From positions 1-44,555 of the IMG/VR virus record IMGVR_UViG_3300042922_000211: a DNA stretch of 44,555 nucleotides; one strand, 5' to 3'. The position numbers were made by a program, and so were the translations under genes. Positions 25,468 through 32,078 of this stretch are shown piece by piece; the stretch's first letter is position 1, and every line of letters begins with the position of its first letter. The notes beneath the pieces are model-generated. The model was not told the origin of the DNA. It saw nothing but the letters and a program-made list of their open reading frames with translations, and searched no databases. The stretch comes from a virus.

Positions 25468-27000
25468 TTATTTACCTCCAAAGTTTACTGTAAAACTGCC
25501 TGGATTTGTAAATACGTTTGATTTATCCCATGATTCAGGTATACGTGTTTTCACAAGGTCTGTTACAATTTCACGTTCATACTTTTCAAATGCCTTGTTT
25601 ATGATACATACTTCTAATGCGTCGAACGGTCTCATACCACGTTCAGTCATTTCAAGTGCTGCTGTTATACCTCTTAAGTCTATACATTTAGTGGATATTT
25701 CAGAGTTTAAAGCCTTTTCTTGTAAGTCATGAAACAATCCAACATATAACTCTAGTACCCCTTTGTCTGCTTTAGGAATTTTTCCACTAAGTAAAGTAGT
25801 TAACTCCTTATCCCCAAGAGCAGGTACATTTATTATTACAAATCTACTTGCAAGAGCCTCATTCAACTCACGAGTACCCGTATATCCATAATTCATAGTA
25901 CCTATGAATCTTGTGGAATCATTAAGTTTTATTTTGTCGTATCCAGGAACGTCTATAACACGTCTATCATCTAGTACACTATGAAGTACTGCACTAGCCT
26001 CGGGCTTAGCCATGTTAATTTCGTCTAGCACCCCAAACCCGCCATACATTGCACATTGATATACTGAGCCTGGTCTAAACTCAACTTGGTTATTTCGGAA
26101 TGTCTCAGCTCCAATCAAGCTACTTGCGTCCATATGTGTGTGGAAACTTATATCCCACATAGGTCTGCCAAATGCAAAACTCAAGTTGTCTGCTAACACA
26201 TTTTTACCTGTTGCCTTTTCACCCTCAAGTAGTATATGACGTCCAGTAAGTAATGCAGTTAACGCTGCTGTCCATATCTTACCACCTTGATACAAAGTCT
26301 TTGGAACAGCCACTCTATCTTTAACGCTATCATCTATATTTTGGTCTTTTCTAAATGCAGACAAATCGTCTAGTAATGAACTTGATACTCCTTGAGATTC
26401 TAAGTAACTTCTTAATGTAACTTTCTTTTTCATTGGCTGTGCCTCCATAGGGTTTGATTTTAAAATTTGTTGTTTAACTTCTTCTTTAGCTTGCTCAAAT
26501 TGTGTTTGATATGCTGTTGCAGATGACGGGGTTGTAAACGTATTAGACGCTACGGTTGTATTCTTTGTATTTACTGATTCCTCAGTTGCGACTGCTACAT
26601 TACTTTTCCCTGTTATTACTTCTGACGCACCTGACATTGATGACTGCATAGCTTGAAGTGCCTTTATATCATCATCTGAAACGGATATAACGTCGAAATT
26701 ACTTGCTGCGTATTTATTCCAACGCCCCTCATCACTTTTTACTCTTAATGTTCCTGTACTATCCAGTTTTGCAGAATACTCCGCTCCTTTAGTTAGTGAT
26801 TTAATTGTGTCCACCTTACATCTTAATTTCATATTACTTTCCTCCTTAAGTTCTATACACCAATTTTTAGTTATCGTATATGGTAATGTACTTTCAATAA
26901 AATCTTTTTCATAACCGTTACATGTATCTACCCATTTATCATTAGCAAATATGGGTTCTAACTTTCCAAGCGTTTCTTTATCAAATACAAGTATCCCCAT
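25468..27000 (-). CDS. MoxR/CobS-like AAA+ ATPase
   Basis: 510 residues. The AAA+ core begins near residue 245: HILLEGEKATGKNVLADNL (Walker A), FGVLDEINMA (Walker B), FIGTMNYGYTG (sensor 1), NEALASRFVIINVP (Arg finger). These are MoxR/AAA_5 features. The N-terminus holds a small SH3-like domain starting MKLRCKVDTIKSLTKGAEY. Two in-frame starts each have a strong site: ATG 27000 (AGGAGG, 5-base gap) and ATG 26832 (AAGGAGG, 8-base gap), the latter right before that domain. It is likely the motor partner of the VWA/HExxH protein at 22948. Confidence 0.88.
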   Translation of the reverse strand: MGILVFDKETLGKLEPIFANDKWVDTCNGYEKDFIESTLPYTITKNWCIELKEESNMKLRCKVDTIKSLTKGAEYSAKLDSTGTLRVKSDEGRWNKYAASNFDVISVSDDDIKALQAMQSSMSGASEVITGKSNVAVATEESVNTKNTTVASNTFTTPSSATAYQTQFEQAKEEVKQQILKSNPMEAQPMKKKVTLRSYLESQGVSSSLLDDLSAFRKDQNIDDSVKDRVAVPKTLYQGGKIWTAALTALLTGRHILLEGEKATGKNVLADNLSFAFGRPMWDISFHTHMDASSLIGAETFRNNQVEFRPGSVYQCAMYGGFGVLDEINMAKPEASAVLHSVLDDRRVIDVPGYDKIKLNDSTRFIGTMNYGYTGTRELNEALASRFVIINVPALGDKELTTLLSGKIPKADKGVLELYVGLFHDLQEKALNSEISTKCIDLRGITAALEMTERGMRPFDALEVCIINKAFEKYEREIVTDLVKTRIPESWDKSNVFTNPGSFTVNFGGK

Positions 27001-27039
27001 AATGTCCTCCTAGTGTTAAAAGGGGCAATTATGCCCCCG

Positions 27040-27399
27040 TTATTCCTTATGTTTATCTCTAACACGCTTAAGCCCATCCATTAATTCATCTGCAACACTT
27101 TCAAATCCATCACGTCTAGCCTTTTGCATAAGTAACGCAGACACTATGCCTGTACTAACATTCGTTATTGAGTCACCAGTTAAGTCAGCTATCTTTTCTA
27201 TAAGTGCCCCTGCAATAGCCGCCATTTCTAAGTTATTGCCACAACCAAGTAGTTTTGTGGTGCTTTCTTCATGAACAGCTACTATAACTGTCTTACGCTC
27301 ATTCAATCGGTTGTCAATAAACATTTGTTCCAACACCTTACCGTCGTCGTCAACCAAATTAACACCTTTAACTTTAAGCATTACTTCTTTTTTTAACAT
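27040..27399 (-). CDS. Unknown protein, possible paralogue of 28186
   Basis: 119 residues. The middle (MAAIAGALIEKIADLTGDS, then ITNVSTGIVSALL) parallels the 28186 protein (NLINEMADRKGMSS, then IHVATTAALG) in spacing and residues. No known family. It starts at an ATG overlapping the previous TAA by one base, with GGAGG 7 bases upstream, and sits directly before the AAA+ ATPase gene. Confidence 0.65.
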   Translation of the reverse strand: MLKKEVMLKVKGVNLVDDDGKVLEQMFIDNRLNERKTVIVAVHEESTTKLLGCGNNLEMAAIAGALIEKIADLTGDSITNVSTGIVSALLMQKARRDGFESVADELMDGLKRVRDKHKE

Positions 27400-27554
27400 T
27401 ATCTGACCTCCACGTCTCTGACTTGTCTCAAGTCTAAATTTAATTTTTGTAAAGCCTCTCTTAAACTATGCGCCCACTCTTTATATTCCACAAGATATTC
27501 ATAATCTTGTTCTGCTGTAATCACGAATAATACTTTGTTAGCATATCCATCCAT
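27399..27554 (-). CDS. Small unknown protein
   Basis: 51 residues from the ATG at 27554, which has GGAGG 6 bases upstream (the longer frame start has none). MDGYANKVLFVITAEQDYEY then a helix with LREALQKLNLDL. No family recognised; translationally coupled to its neighbours. Confidence 0.6.
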   Translation of the reverse strand: MDGYANKVLFVITAEQDYEYLVEYKEWAHSLREALQKLNLDLRQVRDVEVR

Positions 27555-27555
27555 G

Positions 27556-28173
27556 TTATTCCTCCACGTTATCTTTCCAGTCACTATTTAAGTCATCTGT
27601 GCCTACAGGGTTAACTTGTGCTTGTAAGCTCCTTATAAACTCAACGTCTACTGGGGCAAGTATCTCATTCACAACACGTTCATCAGGCTTTGGCATTGCT
27701 ATACCAATATTAAGTAAATAACCTAGTGCGTCGTCAGCTTTCATAGTGCTAATATTTCCAAGTATTTTGTTGAACTGGTCTCTTATTTTAGAATTACGCT
27801 CCTCTTTTGCTTGAACAGATTTAAGTTTCGTATTACCATTTCTACTGCAATTCTTAACTAAGTCCTCTATCACGTCATCTTTATAATTTAGAATTCTTGA
27901 AGCATGATTATTCAAATAACTTATGTCAGTACCATATATTTTTACGTACTTCTTATTTCTCTTATCATCATCATAAAAATCTTTAATTTTGGATACTTCA
28001 AATCTGATAGTCTCAATAGCTGTGAGTAACGCCACCATATCGACGTCTTTAGTAGCCTCTAATGCCACCTGTTTAAATTCTTCATGTAAGTCTTCAGTAT
28101 ATTGTTGGTTAGACTTAACAAGTGCGTCTTCTCTAAGTTCTTCAATAAATTTCTTAATCTCGCGTTTATTCAT
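27556..28173 (-). CDS. Unknown helical protein
   Basis: 205 residues from the second ATG (28173), chosen for its 8-base gap from AGGAGG; the first ATG is only 2 bases away. Highly charged and helical throughout (NKREIKKFIEELREDALVK, SKIKDFYDDDKRNKKYVKI). A C-terminal region around APVDVEFIRSLQAQVNPVG is less charged. No catalytic motif visible. It lies in the operon of the MoxR/VWA pair. Confidence 0.65.
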   Translation of the reverse strand: MNKREIKKFIEELREDALVKSNQQYTEDLHEEFKQVALEATKDVDMVALLTAIETIRFEVSKIKDFYDDDKRNKKYVKIYGTDISYLNNHASRILNYKDDVIEDLVKNCSRNGNTKLKSVQAKEERNSKIRDQFNKILGNISTMKADDALGYLLNIGIAMPKPDERVVNEILAPVDVEFIRSLQAQVNPVGTDDLNSDWKDNVEE

Positions 28174-28185
28174 CTTCATACCCTC

Positions 28186-28662
28186 CTAGTCTATCTGATT
28201 ATGAAAATCTGAGAAGTCATCATCTTCATCTTCATCATAATCATCACCATCATTAGTTTCGTCAAAATTCAACGGAAATATATCATCAAAAGCGTGTGCG
28301 TTATCGTTCTTATTACATGGGTGCTCACATGTTTCGCAGTCATGTCCCCCCTCATAAGTTCCAAGTGCAGCAGTTGTAGCAACGTGTATCGAGCTCATAC
28401 CTTTACGGTCAGCCATCTCGTTTATAAGGTTATTAAGCATAACCATTGTATCATACTCACTCATTCCACCAAGTATAGCAGCGTGTGAGTCAGCGTCAGG
28501 ATTTTTAATGTCTTCACTCTCTGTAAGTAATACCATAATTCCGAACGCAGGGTCACTTGAGTATAACTCTTGTTCGTATAATGCCTTGCCTTCTTTGTCC
28601 ACAAATACCATCTTTTCTACGTTGTCTTTCCCATCTTGCATAAATTGTTCTAACTTACTCAT
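28186..28662 (-). CDS. Unknown protein with CxxCxxxC and acidic tail, first gene of the MoxR/VWA operon
   Basis: 158 residues. A mixed alpha/beta body with HAAILGGMSEYDTMVMLNNL is followed by a small Cys motif (DCETCEHPCNK) and an Asp/Glu tail (DDGDDYDEDEDDDFSDF). The body parallels the 27040 protein, which lacks the Cys motif and tail. It is promoter-proximal, about 70 nt after the predicted start site of the 28739-28768 promoter. Function unknown; the tail could mimic DNA or dock a partner. Confidence 0.65.
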   Translation of the reverse strand: MSKLEQFMQDGKDNVEKMVFVDKEGKALYEQELYSSDPAFGIMVLLTESEDIKNPDADSHAAILGGMSEYDTMVMLNNLINEMADRKGMSSIHVATTAALGTYEGGHDCETCEHPCNKNDNAHAFDDIFPLNFDETNDGDDYDEDEDDDFSDFHNQID

Positions 28663-28703
28663 TTTCTCTTTCCTCCACTTTTATAGTTTAGATTTTTGCT
28701 GTT

Positions 28704-28722
28704 AGCTCATTGGTGCTGAGCT
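28704..28722. promoter_or_regulatory. Inverted repeat in the leader of the MoxR/VWA operon
   Basis: AGCTCA (28704-28709), 7-base spacer, TGAGCT (28717-28722), just downstream of the -10 at 28739-28744. It could be an operator or a 5' leader hairpin. Confidence 0.5.
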
Positions 28723-28738
28723 GTTTGTCAGCATAATT

Positions 28739-28768
28739 ATCATAGCACAGGGCTGATAGGTCTGTCAA
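28739..28768 (-). promoter_or_regulatory. Sigma-A-type promoter of the MoxR/VWA operon
   Basis: Minus strand: TTGACA at 28768-28763, 18-bp spacer, TATGAT at 28744-28739. An A/T tract at about 28771-28790 lies directly upstream of the -35 and resembles the tract at the 15.5 kb promoter. Confidence 0.82.
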
Positions 28769-28860
28769 GCATTTTTTTAAAAAAATTTTTTGCCTGCATT
28801 TTTCAACCCTTTCAGCCCTTATCATTTTGTTGGACAACCCAAACAAATGTTTGCTTTTTC

Positions 28861-29418
28861 TTACAAGTCGTACAAATTCTCAAGCAACGTTTTCTCATCT
28901 ACTATCCCGCCTGCGTCTTTAGGACGTCCATAATGTAAATAGTAAATAAATAAATCGTTAGCATAGTCAAACACCTGTCTATAACGGTCATTACTACTAT
29001 AGTCATATATATCACACTTCACAGCTACAGGAATGTCTGTGTGACTTTGCATGTATGTAAATGCTTTCTCTGCGTCCACAATCTCAAACCACACCAGTCT
29101 ATACCCAATCAGCGCCTCATCACCTCTAGTCGAAGTCGTCCATCTATTACCCTGACGTCTCTCCTGCCATTCATACTCAATCTTCTCGGGTATATCACGT
29201 GTCCCAACGCCATTGCCTACCCAAAACTTAAACCCGTTGTCCTCCCAATCTTTCACGACACTCACCAACTCTTTTATTGTGGTCTCATCTACCCACCACA
29301 GTTGACTTTGTGCTATGTGTGTATAATTATCTTGTGGACTATACACATACTCAGGCTCACTCCCGTCGTCACTTTTGTATACTCCATACATTATCACGTC
29401 ACCTATAGGTAATCTCAT
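28861..29418 (-). CDS. Unknown early protein
   Basis: 185 residues, unusually rich in Trp and Tyr (QSQLWWVDETTIKEL, FKFWVGNGVGTRDIPEKIEY, YDYSSNDRYRQVFDYANDLF). No motif recognised. AGGAGG precedes the ATG. It is the third gene of the operon from the 30353-30381 promoter and precedes the next promoter region. Confidence 0.65.
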   Translation of the reverse strand: MRLPIGDVIMYGVYKSDDGSEPEYVYSPQDNYTHIAQSQLWWVDETTIKELVSVVKDWEDNGFKFWVGNGVGTRDIPEKIEYEWQERRQGNRWTTSTRGDEALIGYRLVWFEIVDAEKAFTYMQSHTDIPVAVKCDIYDYSSNDRYRQVFDYANDLFIYYLHYGRPKDAGGIVDEKTLLENLYDL

Positions 29419-29621
29419 TATTTGACCTCCTCATACATAGTTCTTGTTCCACGTCCGCAGCCTTTAATTTCAACTATAAGACCCTTATCTATAGCTAATT
29501 TTAAATAGTCATCTATATATCTACGTGATATATTAGTTATCTCAACAAGCTCTATCTTACTACAGTTGCGCGCCCTAAGTGCTATGAGTATCTTCTCAAT
29601 TACTAAGTCATCTGTAACCAT
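29418..29621 (-). CDS. Winged-helix-like DNA-binding protein
   Basis: 67 residues. Helix, helix (SKIELVEITNISRRYIDDYL) and a wing-like turn (GLIVEIKGCGRGTRTMYEE) form the pattern of a small winged helix. GGAGG precedes the ATG. It is translationally coupled to both neighbours in the first early operon, so it is a candidate early regulator. Confidence 0.6.
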   Translation of the reverse strand: MVTDDLVIEKILIALRARNCSKIELVEITNISRRYIDDYLKLAIDKGLIVEIKGCGRGTRTMYEEVK

Positions 29622-30274
29622 TATCTTACCTCCACACTATAATATTTTTCTAAGTCTTTTATGCCAGTCATAGCTTGTCCATTCATAGCCATAATCGAAG
29701 TGTCATACATAGTCATATAAATGCATTGATAAATAGCATTACGTCTCATACCCTGTAGTTGTGGATAGCGTAAGCATTTTATCTCTTTACCCGACTCAAC
29801 TATGTGGACTATACCCAACACGTCTTTCTTTTTCTTGTCCCTAGTTTTACGTTTAGACTTCTCTTTTACGTAGTAATCTAAGAACTCCACCTCATCATCA
29901 CTTAAGTTAATAGTTATTTTACGTGTGTCCATCATGTCAATTACTCTTGTTGACCCCTCTAAATAAAACTCATTCATATCCCTAATCACGTCTCCTATAC
30001 GCGATTTAGGTAAGTCAAACCACTTGCTGCATAAGTACCTGTTAATATGTGCTATCTCATATGTGTTTTCAGGAAACTTAATACTGTATAAGTTAAACCT
30101 TTCATTATAAGACTTATCACGCGCCATGCAGTAGTCCACACAATATAGTATTGCTTTTGACATATTGCCATGAAAGTGTGTTGTGGATAAGGTCTCCACA
30201 AAGTCCTTTAGTGCTCCTCTTAGTGTGAGATTATATTTCACACCATTAACAATAATTGTTTTTACTCTTGCCAT
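29621..30274 (-). CDS. Unknown protein, first early gene
   Basis: 217 residues. The start (MARVKTIIVNGVKYNLTLRG) and the internal ITINLSDDEVEFLDYYVKEK are strand-plus-helix segments that could belong to DNA-binding folds, but no family is recognised. A basic stretch (KRKTRDKKKKD) lies in the middle. It is promoter-proximal behind a perfect -35/-10 pair, so it is likely expressed first after infection. Such positions often hold host-takeover proteins; that is inference only. Confidence 0.65.
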   Translation of the reverse strand: MARVKTIIVNGVKYNLTLRGALKDFVETLSTTHFHGNMSKAILYCVDYCMARDKSYNERFNLYSIKFPENTYEIAHINRYLCSKWFDLPKSRIGDVIRDMNEFYLEGSTRVIDMMDTRKITINLSDDEVEFLDYYVKEKSKRKTRDKKKKDVLGIVHIVESGKEIKCLRYPQLQGMRRNAIYQCIYMTMYDTSIMAMNGQAMTGIKDLEKYYSVEVR

Positions 30275-30352
30275 AATTTACCTCCTAAAATTGGTTTTTA
30301 GGGTGAAAGTTCCATCTGAAATGGGTACAAATGAAATGACACCTTTATAGCC

Positions 30353-30381
30353 ATTATAATCGTCCATTTCTAAGCTGTCAA
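30353..30381 (-). promoter_or_regulatory. Perfect-consensus promoter of the first early operon
   Basis: Minus strand: TTGACA at 30381-30376, 17-bp spacer, TATAAT at 30358-30353. The leader of about 70 nt ends in CTAAAA-ACCAA-TTTTAG, whose last bases run into the AGGAGG of the 29621 gene. Confidence 0.93.
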
Positions 30382-30433
30382 TAGAAATTTTTCCATTTGT
30401 ATTGCTTATTGGTTACAGGATACGGAATTTCAA

Positions 30434-30460
30434 TAAAAAAATGGCTTGTTTTAGCCATTT
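30434..30460 (-). terminator. Intrinsic terminator, minus strand
   Basis: AAATGGCT (30439-30446), loop of 6, AGCCATTT (30453-30460). On the minus strand the stem is followed by a T run (30440-30434). It insulates the early promoter from leftward transcription out of the control island. Confidence 0.65.
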
Positions 30461-30513
30461 AAAATGAGTACCCGTCAAATGAAATGGATATTTTTAAAGG
30501 AAAATTTCTGGAA

Positions 30514-30580
30514 GGTATATTACCACTTTCCACTCCATTTGCTTTATATATAAAGCAATGGATGGAAGTGGATGATATCC
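30514..30580. repeat. Long imperfect inverted repeat
   Basis: The arm 30523-30546 (CCACTTTCCACTCC...) pairs with 30551-30571 around a TATA centre, with three single-base bulges. A weaker extension reaches 30514-30580. No gene covers it. Confidence 0.65.
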
Positions 30581-30627
30581 TGTGATGAAAGAGGTGGATG
30601 AAAATGGGAATAAAAAGTGGGTAGAAA

Positions 30628-30657
30628 ATAAAAAAAGGGGAGGGGATGACTTCCCTC
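30628..30657. terminator. Hairpin with A/T tails, probable terminator
   Basis: GAGGGGA (30640-30646), loop TGAC, TTCCCTC (30651-30657), one G-T pair. Reading leftward the stem is followed by a long T run (30636-30628); reading rightward by TTTTAG. Confidence 0.6.
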
Positions 30658-30726
30658 TTTTAGTTGGCGCTCAAAATCTAATTTTAAAAAGTCCAAGCTT
30701 GTCAAACATCTTTGTGGACACAGACA

Positions 30727-30779
30727 AACGTCGACGTTAGCAACGACGTTTAACGTCACGCGACGTTTATTACGTGACG
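30727..30779. repeat. GACGTT/AACGTC repeat cluster
   Basis: Five copies of GACGTT or AACGTC lie within about 41 bp (30728-30767), forming overlapping perfect dyads: AACGTCG/CGACGTT (30727-30733 with 30744-30750), AACGTC/GACGTT (30752-30757 with 30762-30767) and CGTCACG/CGTGACG (30754-30760 with 30773-30779). Iteron- or operator-like. Confidence 0.7.
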
Positions 30780-30833
30780 GGCTACGGTGACACAGACGAA
30801 GGACTTTGTTGGTTGTATGTTGACCCTGTAGTT

Positions 30834-30923
30834 AAAGTATGGGTGGATAGTATGATAACGCTTTCCTATTCGATATGCATACTTTATACGTTAAAAGGGT
30901 ATTCATGCGTTTAAAAGGTATTT
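30834..30923. repeat. Inverted and direct repeats in the control island
   Basis: AAAGTATG (30834-30841) and CATACTTT (30878-30885) form an inverted repeat. TTAAAAGGGTATT (30891-30903) and TTAAAAGGTATTT (30911-30923) form a direct repeat with a 20-bp period, about two helical turns. Confidence 0.6.
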
Positions 30924-30982
30924 AAAGAGCTCTAGGGCTATGTTAAACAGCGCGCATATATGTGGACAAATAAAAAAGGGCA

Positions 30983-31006
30983 TAAAAAAAGACCCTTATC
31001 GGGTCT
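30983..31006 (-). terminator. Intrinsic terminator of the 31015 gene
   Basis: Minus strand: AGACCC-GATAA-GGGTCT stem-loop followed by seven T, 9 bp after the stop of the 31015 gene. Confidence 0.88.
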
Positions 31007-31014
31007 CTCTTTGC

Positions 31015-31482
31015 TTATTTCTTCTTGCCTGTGCTCTTGCCTTTGTTCATTGCGTTTAATAACTGATTTGCGAATTCGAGTGCAGGTTCGCTTGGTGTTT
31101 GTGGTGCGGGCGCTTGTGCCTGCCCTGTAAGTGCCATAAGTAAAGCGGTCTTTTGGTCTGCTGTGAGTGCGTTTAATGCGTTAATATCAAATCCGCCCTG
31201 TGGTTTGCTTGCTTTAGTTGAGTCGTACTTCTTGCTTGCCTCAAATCCTGCTTTCAAACCGTCTGTTATGAATTTTTCTAGCTCGTTTGTCATTGGGATA
31301 CGAATACCAGTTGCGCCCTGTGAACCTTTGTATGCCCAATCTCCATTTTGCGCTTTGTACTGTAACCATAATACTAAGTCATTCGGCTTGCCTGGTTGAC
31401 CCTCGTTAACTTCGATAATCAATCCTAGGTCATCTCTTAATGCTAATACTTTGCTCACTAAAATCTTATTATACTTCATCAT
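31015..31482 (-). CDS. Unknown abundant-type protein with Ala/Gln/Lys-rich tail
   Basis: 155 residues, AAAGGAG upstream of the ATG. The first 85 residues look like a beta-rich nucleic-acid-binding-type domain (NDLVLWLQYKAQNGDWAYKG, then GIRIPMTNELEKFI). A Pro/Gln/Ala linker and a Lys tail (NAMNKGKSTGKKK) follow. The single-gene operon has its own promoter, terminator and several upstream palindromes, and its GC is higher than the neighbours'. A DNA-binding or ssDNA-binding role is possible, but no family is recognised. Confidence 0.7.
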   Translation of the reverse strand: MMKYNKILVSKVLALRDDLGLIIEVNEGQPGKPNDLVLWLQYKAQNGDWAYKGSQGATGIRIPMTNELEKFITDGLKAGFEASKKYDSTKASKPQGGFDINALNALTADQKTALLMALTGQAQAPAPQTPSEPALEFANQLLNAMNKGKSTGKKK

Positions 31483-31555
31483 TTGTAAAAACTCCTTTGC
31501 GCACGTTCTGTAGTCCGCGTTGGGTGTCTATCGTGCTATTCACTTGTCTAAGTGC

Positions 31556-31573
31556 TGTCAACGTCTGTTGACA
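31556..31573. promoter_or_regulatory. Operator-like inverted repeat TGTCAAC-4-GTTGACA
   Basis: Perfect 7-bp arms (31556-31562, 31567-31573), just downstream of the -10 of the leftward promoter, where a repressor would block initiation. Confidence 0.65.
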
Positions 31574-31578
31574 TTAAC

Positions 31579-31607
31579 AGAATACTACATGCTGAATATA
31601 TTGTCAA
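31579..31607 (-). promoter_or_regulatory. Promoter of the 31015 gene
   Basis: Minus strand: TTGACA at 31607-31602, 17-bp spacer, TATTCT at 31584-31579. The leader is about 90 nt. Confidence 0.78.
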
Positions 31608-31634
31608 CATATTATTTTATATTCTTTTACAGTT

Positions 31635-31668
31635 TGTAACATATGTTACATAACGTATTCTGAATACG
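31635..31668. promoter_or_regulatory. Two perfect palindromes upstream of the 31.6 kb promoter
   Basis: TGTAACATATGTTACA (31635-31650, 16 bp) and CGTATTC-T-GAATACG (31654-31668, 15 bp), only 3 bp apart. The first contains the AACATATGTT core also present at 22539-22548. Confidence 0.7.
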
Positions 31669-31760
31669 CATATTTGATTAGTGCGTCGCATAGTATTAAA
31701 CAAGACGTCGCGCCCTTACTTTTTTCTTTGACGTGCTATCATGCCCACGTGAAATAGACC

Positions 31761-31779
31761 GATAATGATAATCATTATT
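31761..31779. promoter_or_regulatory. Near-consensus Fur box
   Basis: GATAATGATAATCATTATT matches the 19-bp Fur consensus GATAATGATAATCATTATC at 18 of 19 positions. It also matches the 7-1-7 form TGATAATNATTATCA at all but one position. A weak rightward -35 (TTGACG, about 31723-31728) lies upstream. The core is a perfect palindrome, ATAATGAT-A-ATCATTAT. Confidence 0.6.
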
Positions 31780-31868
31780 AGTCGGTACCTAATTCATTCG
31801 ACCCATGTTTTGTATGTTAGACCCCCACCCCCCAATGACTTCCTTCTCTAAGAAAATAATTCTATCAG

Positions 31869-31904
31869 CCCCCCATGATAGCCCTATCCCCCAAGACGTT
31901 CCCC
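31869..31904 (-). other. G-run cluster (possible G-quadruplex) on the minus strand
   Basis: G runs of 4, 5, 3 and 6 (31904-31901, 31892-31888, 31884-31882, 31874-31869) with loops of 8, 3 and 7. Two further runs of 6 and 5 occur at 31833-31822. Striking in AT-rich DNA. Confidence 0.55.
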
Positions 31905-31983
31905 TGCCTAAAAAATTTCCACCACTATTTTTAGCCTTTGACAAGCCTATCAAGAAATATTTGATAAAATTGTAAAATAATTC

Positions 31984-32013
31984 TTGACAAGCTAACATGG
32001 GTTGTGGTAATCT
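31984..32013 (+). promoter_or_regulatory. Probable rightward promoter of the small-gene operon
   Basis: TTGACA (31984-31989), 18-bp spacer, TAATCT (32008-32013) with an upstream TG. A second TTGACAAGC at 31938-31946 forms a direct repeat and may be a tandem weaker promoter. An inverted repeat TATCAA/TTGATA lies between them. Confidence 0.6.
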
Positions 32014-32078
32014 GTTTTTGGGACAAGGGTAGAGCTTATAAAATAAAATTATAAAAATATGAGGAGGAAATCTCTCAC

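Larger units (their letters stand above)
30319..30486. repeat. Imperfect direct repeat flanking the first early promoter
   Basis: AAATGGGTAC-AAATGAAATG at 30319-30338 and AAATGAGTAC-(CCGTC)-AAATGAAATG at 30462-30486. The copies lie on either side of the promoter at 30353-30381, as expected for paired operators. Confidence 0.55.

Noticed and set aside
30544-30759. A 71-codon minus-strand reading frame over the long hairpin
   Set aside because: His/Pro-rich nonsense-like product, no ribosome site, and it crosses a terminator.
31015-31482. Assignment of the 31015 protein to the PC4/YdbC ssDNA-binding family
   Set aside because: The strand pattern and lysine tail are suggestive, but I cannot match the family's key residues, so it stays unknown.
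31789-31998. A 69-codon minus-strand reading frame in the control island
   Set aside because: No ribosome site, and its Gly/Trp-rich sequence results from the G runs; regulatory DNA is more likely.
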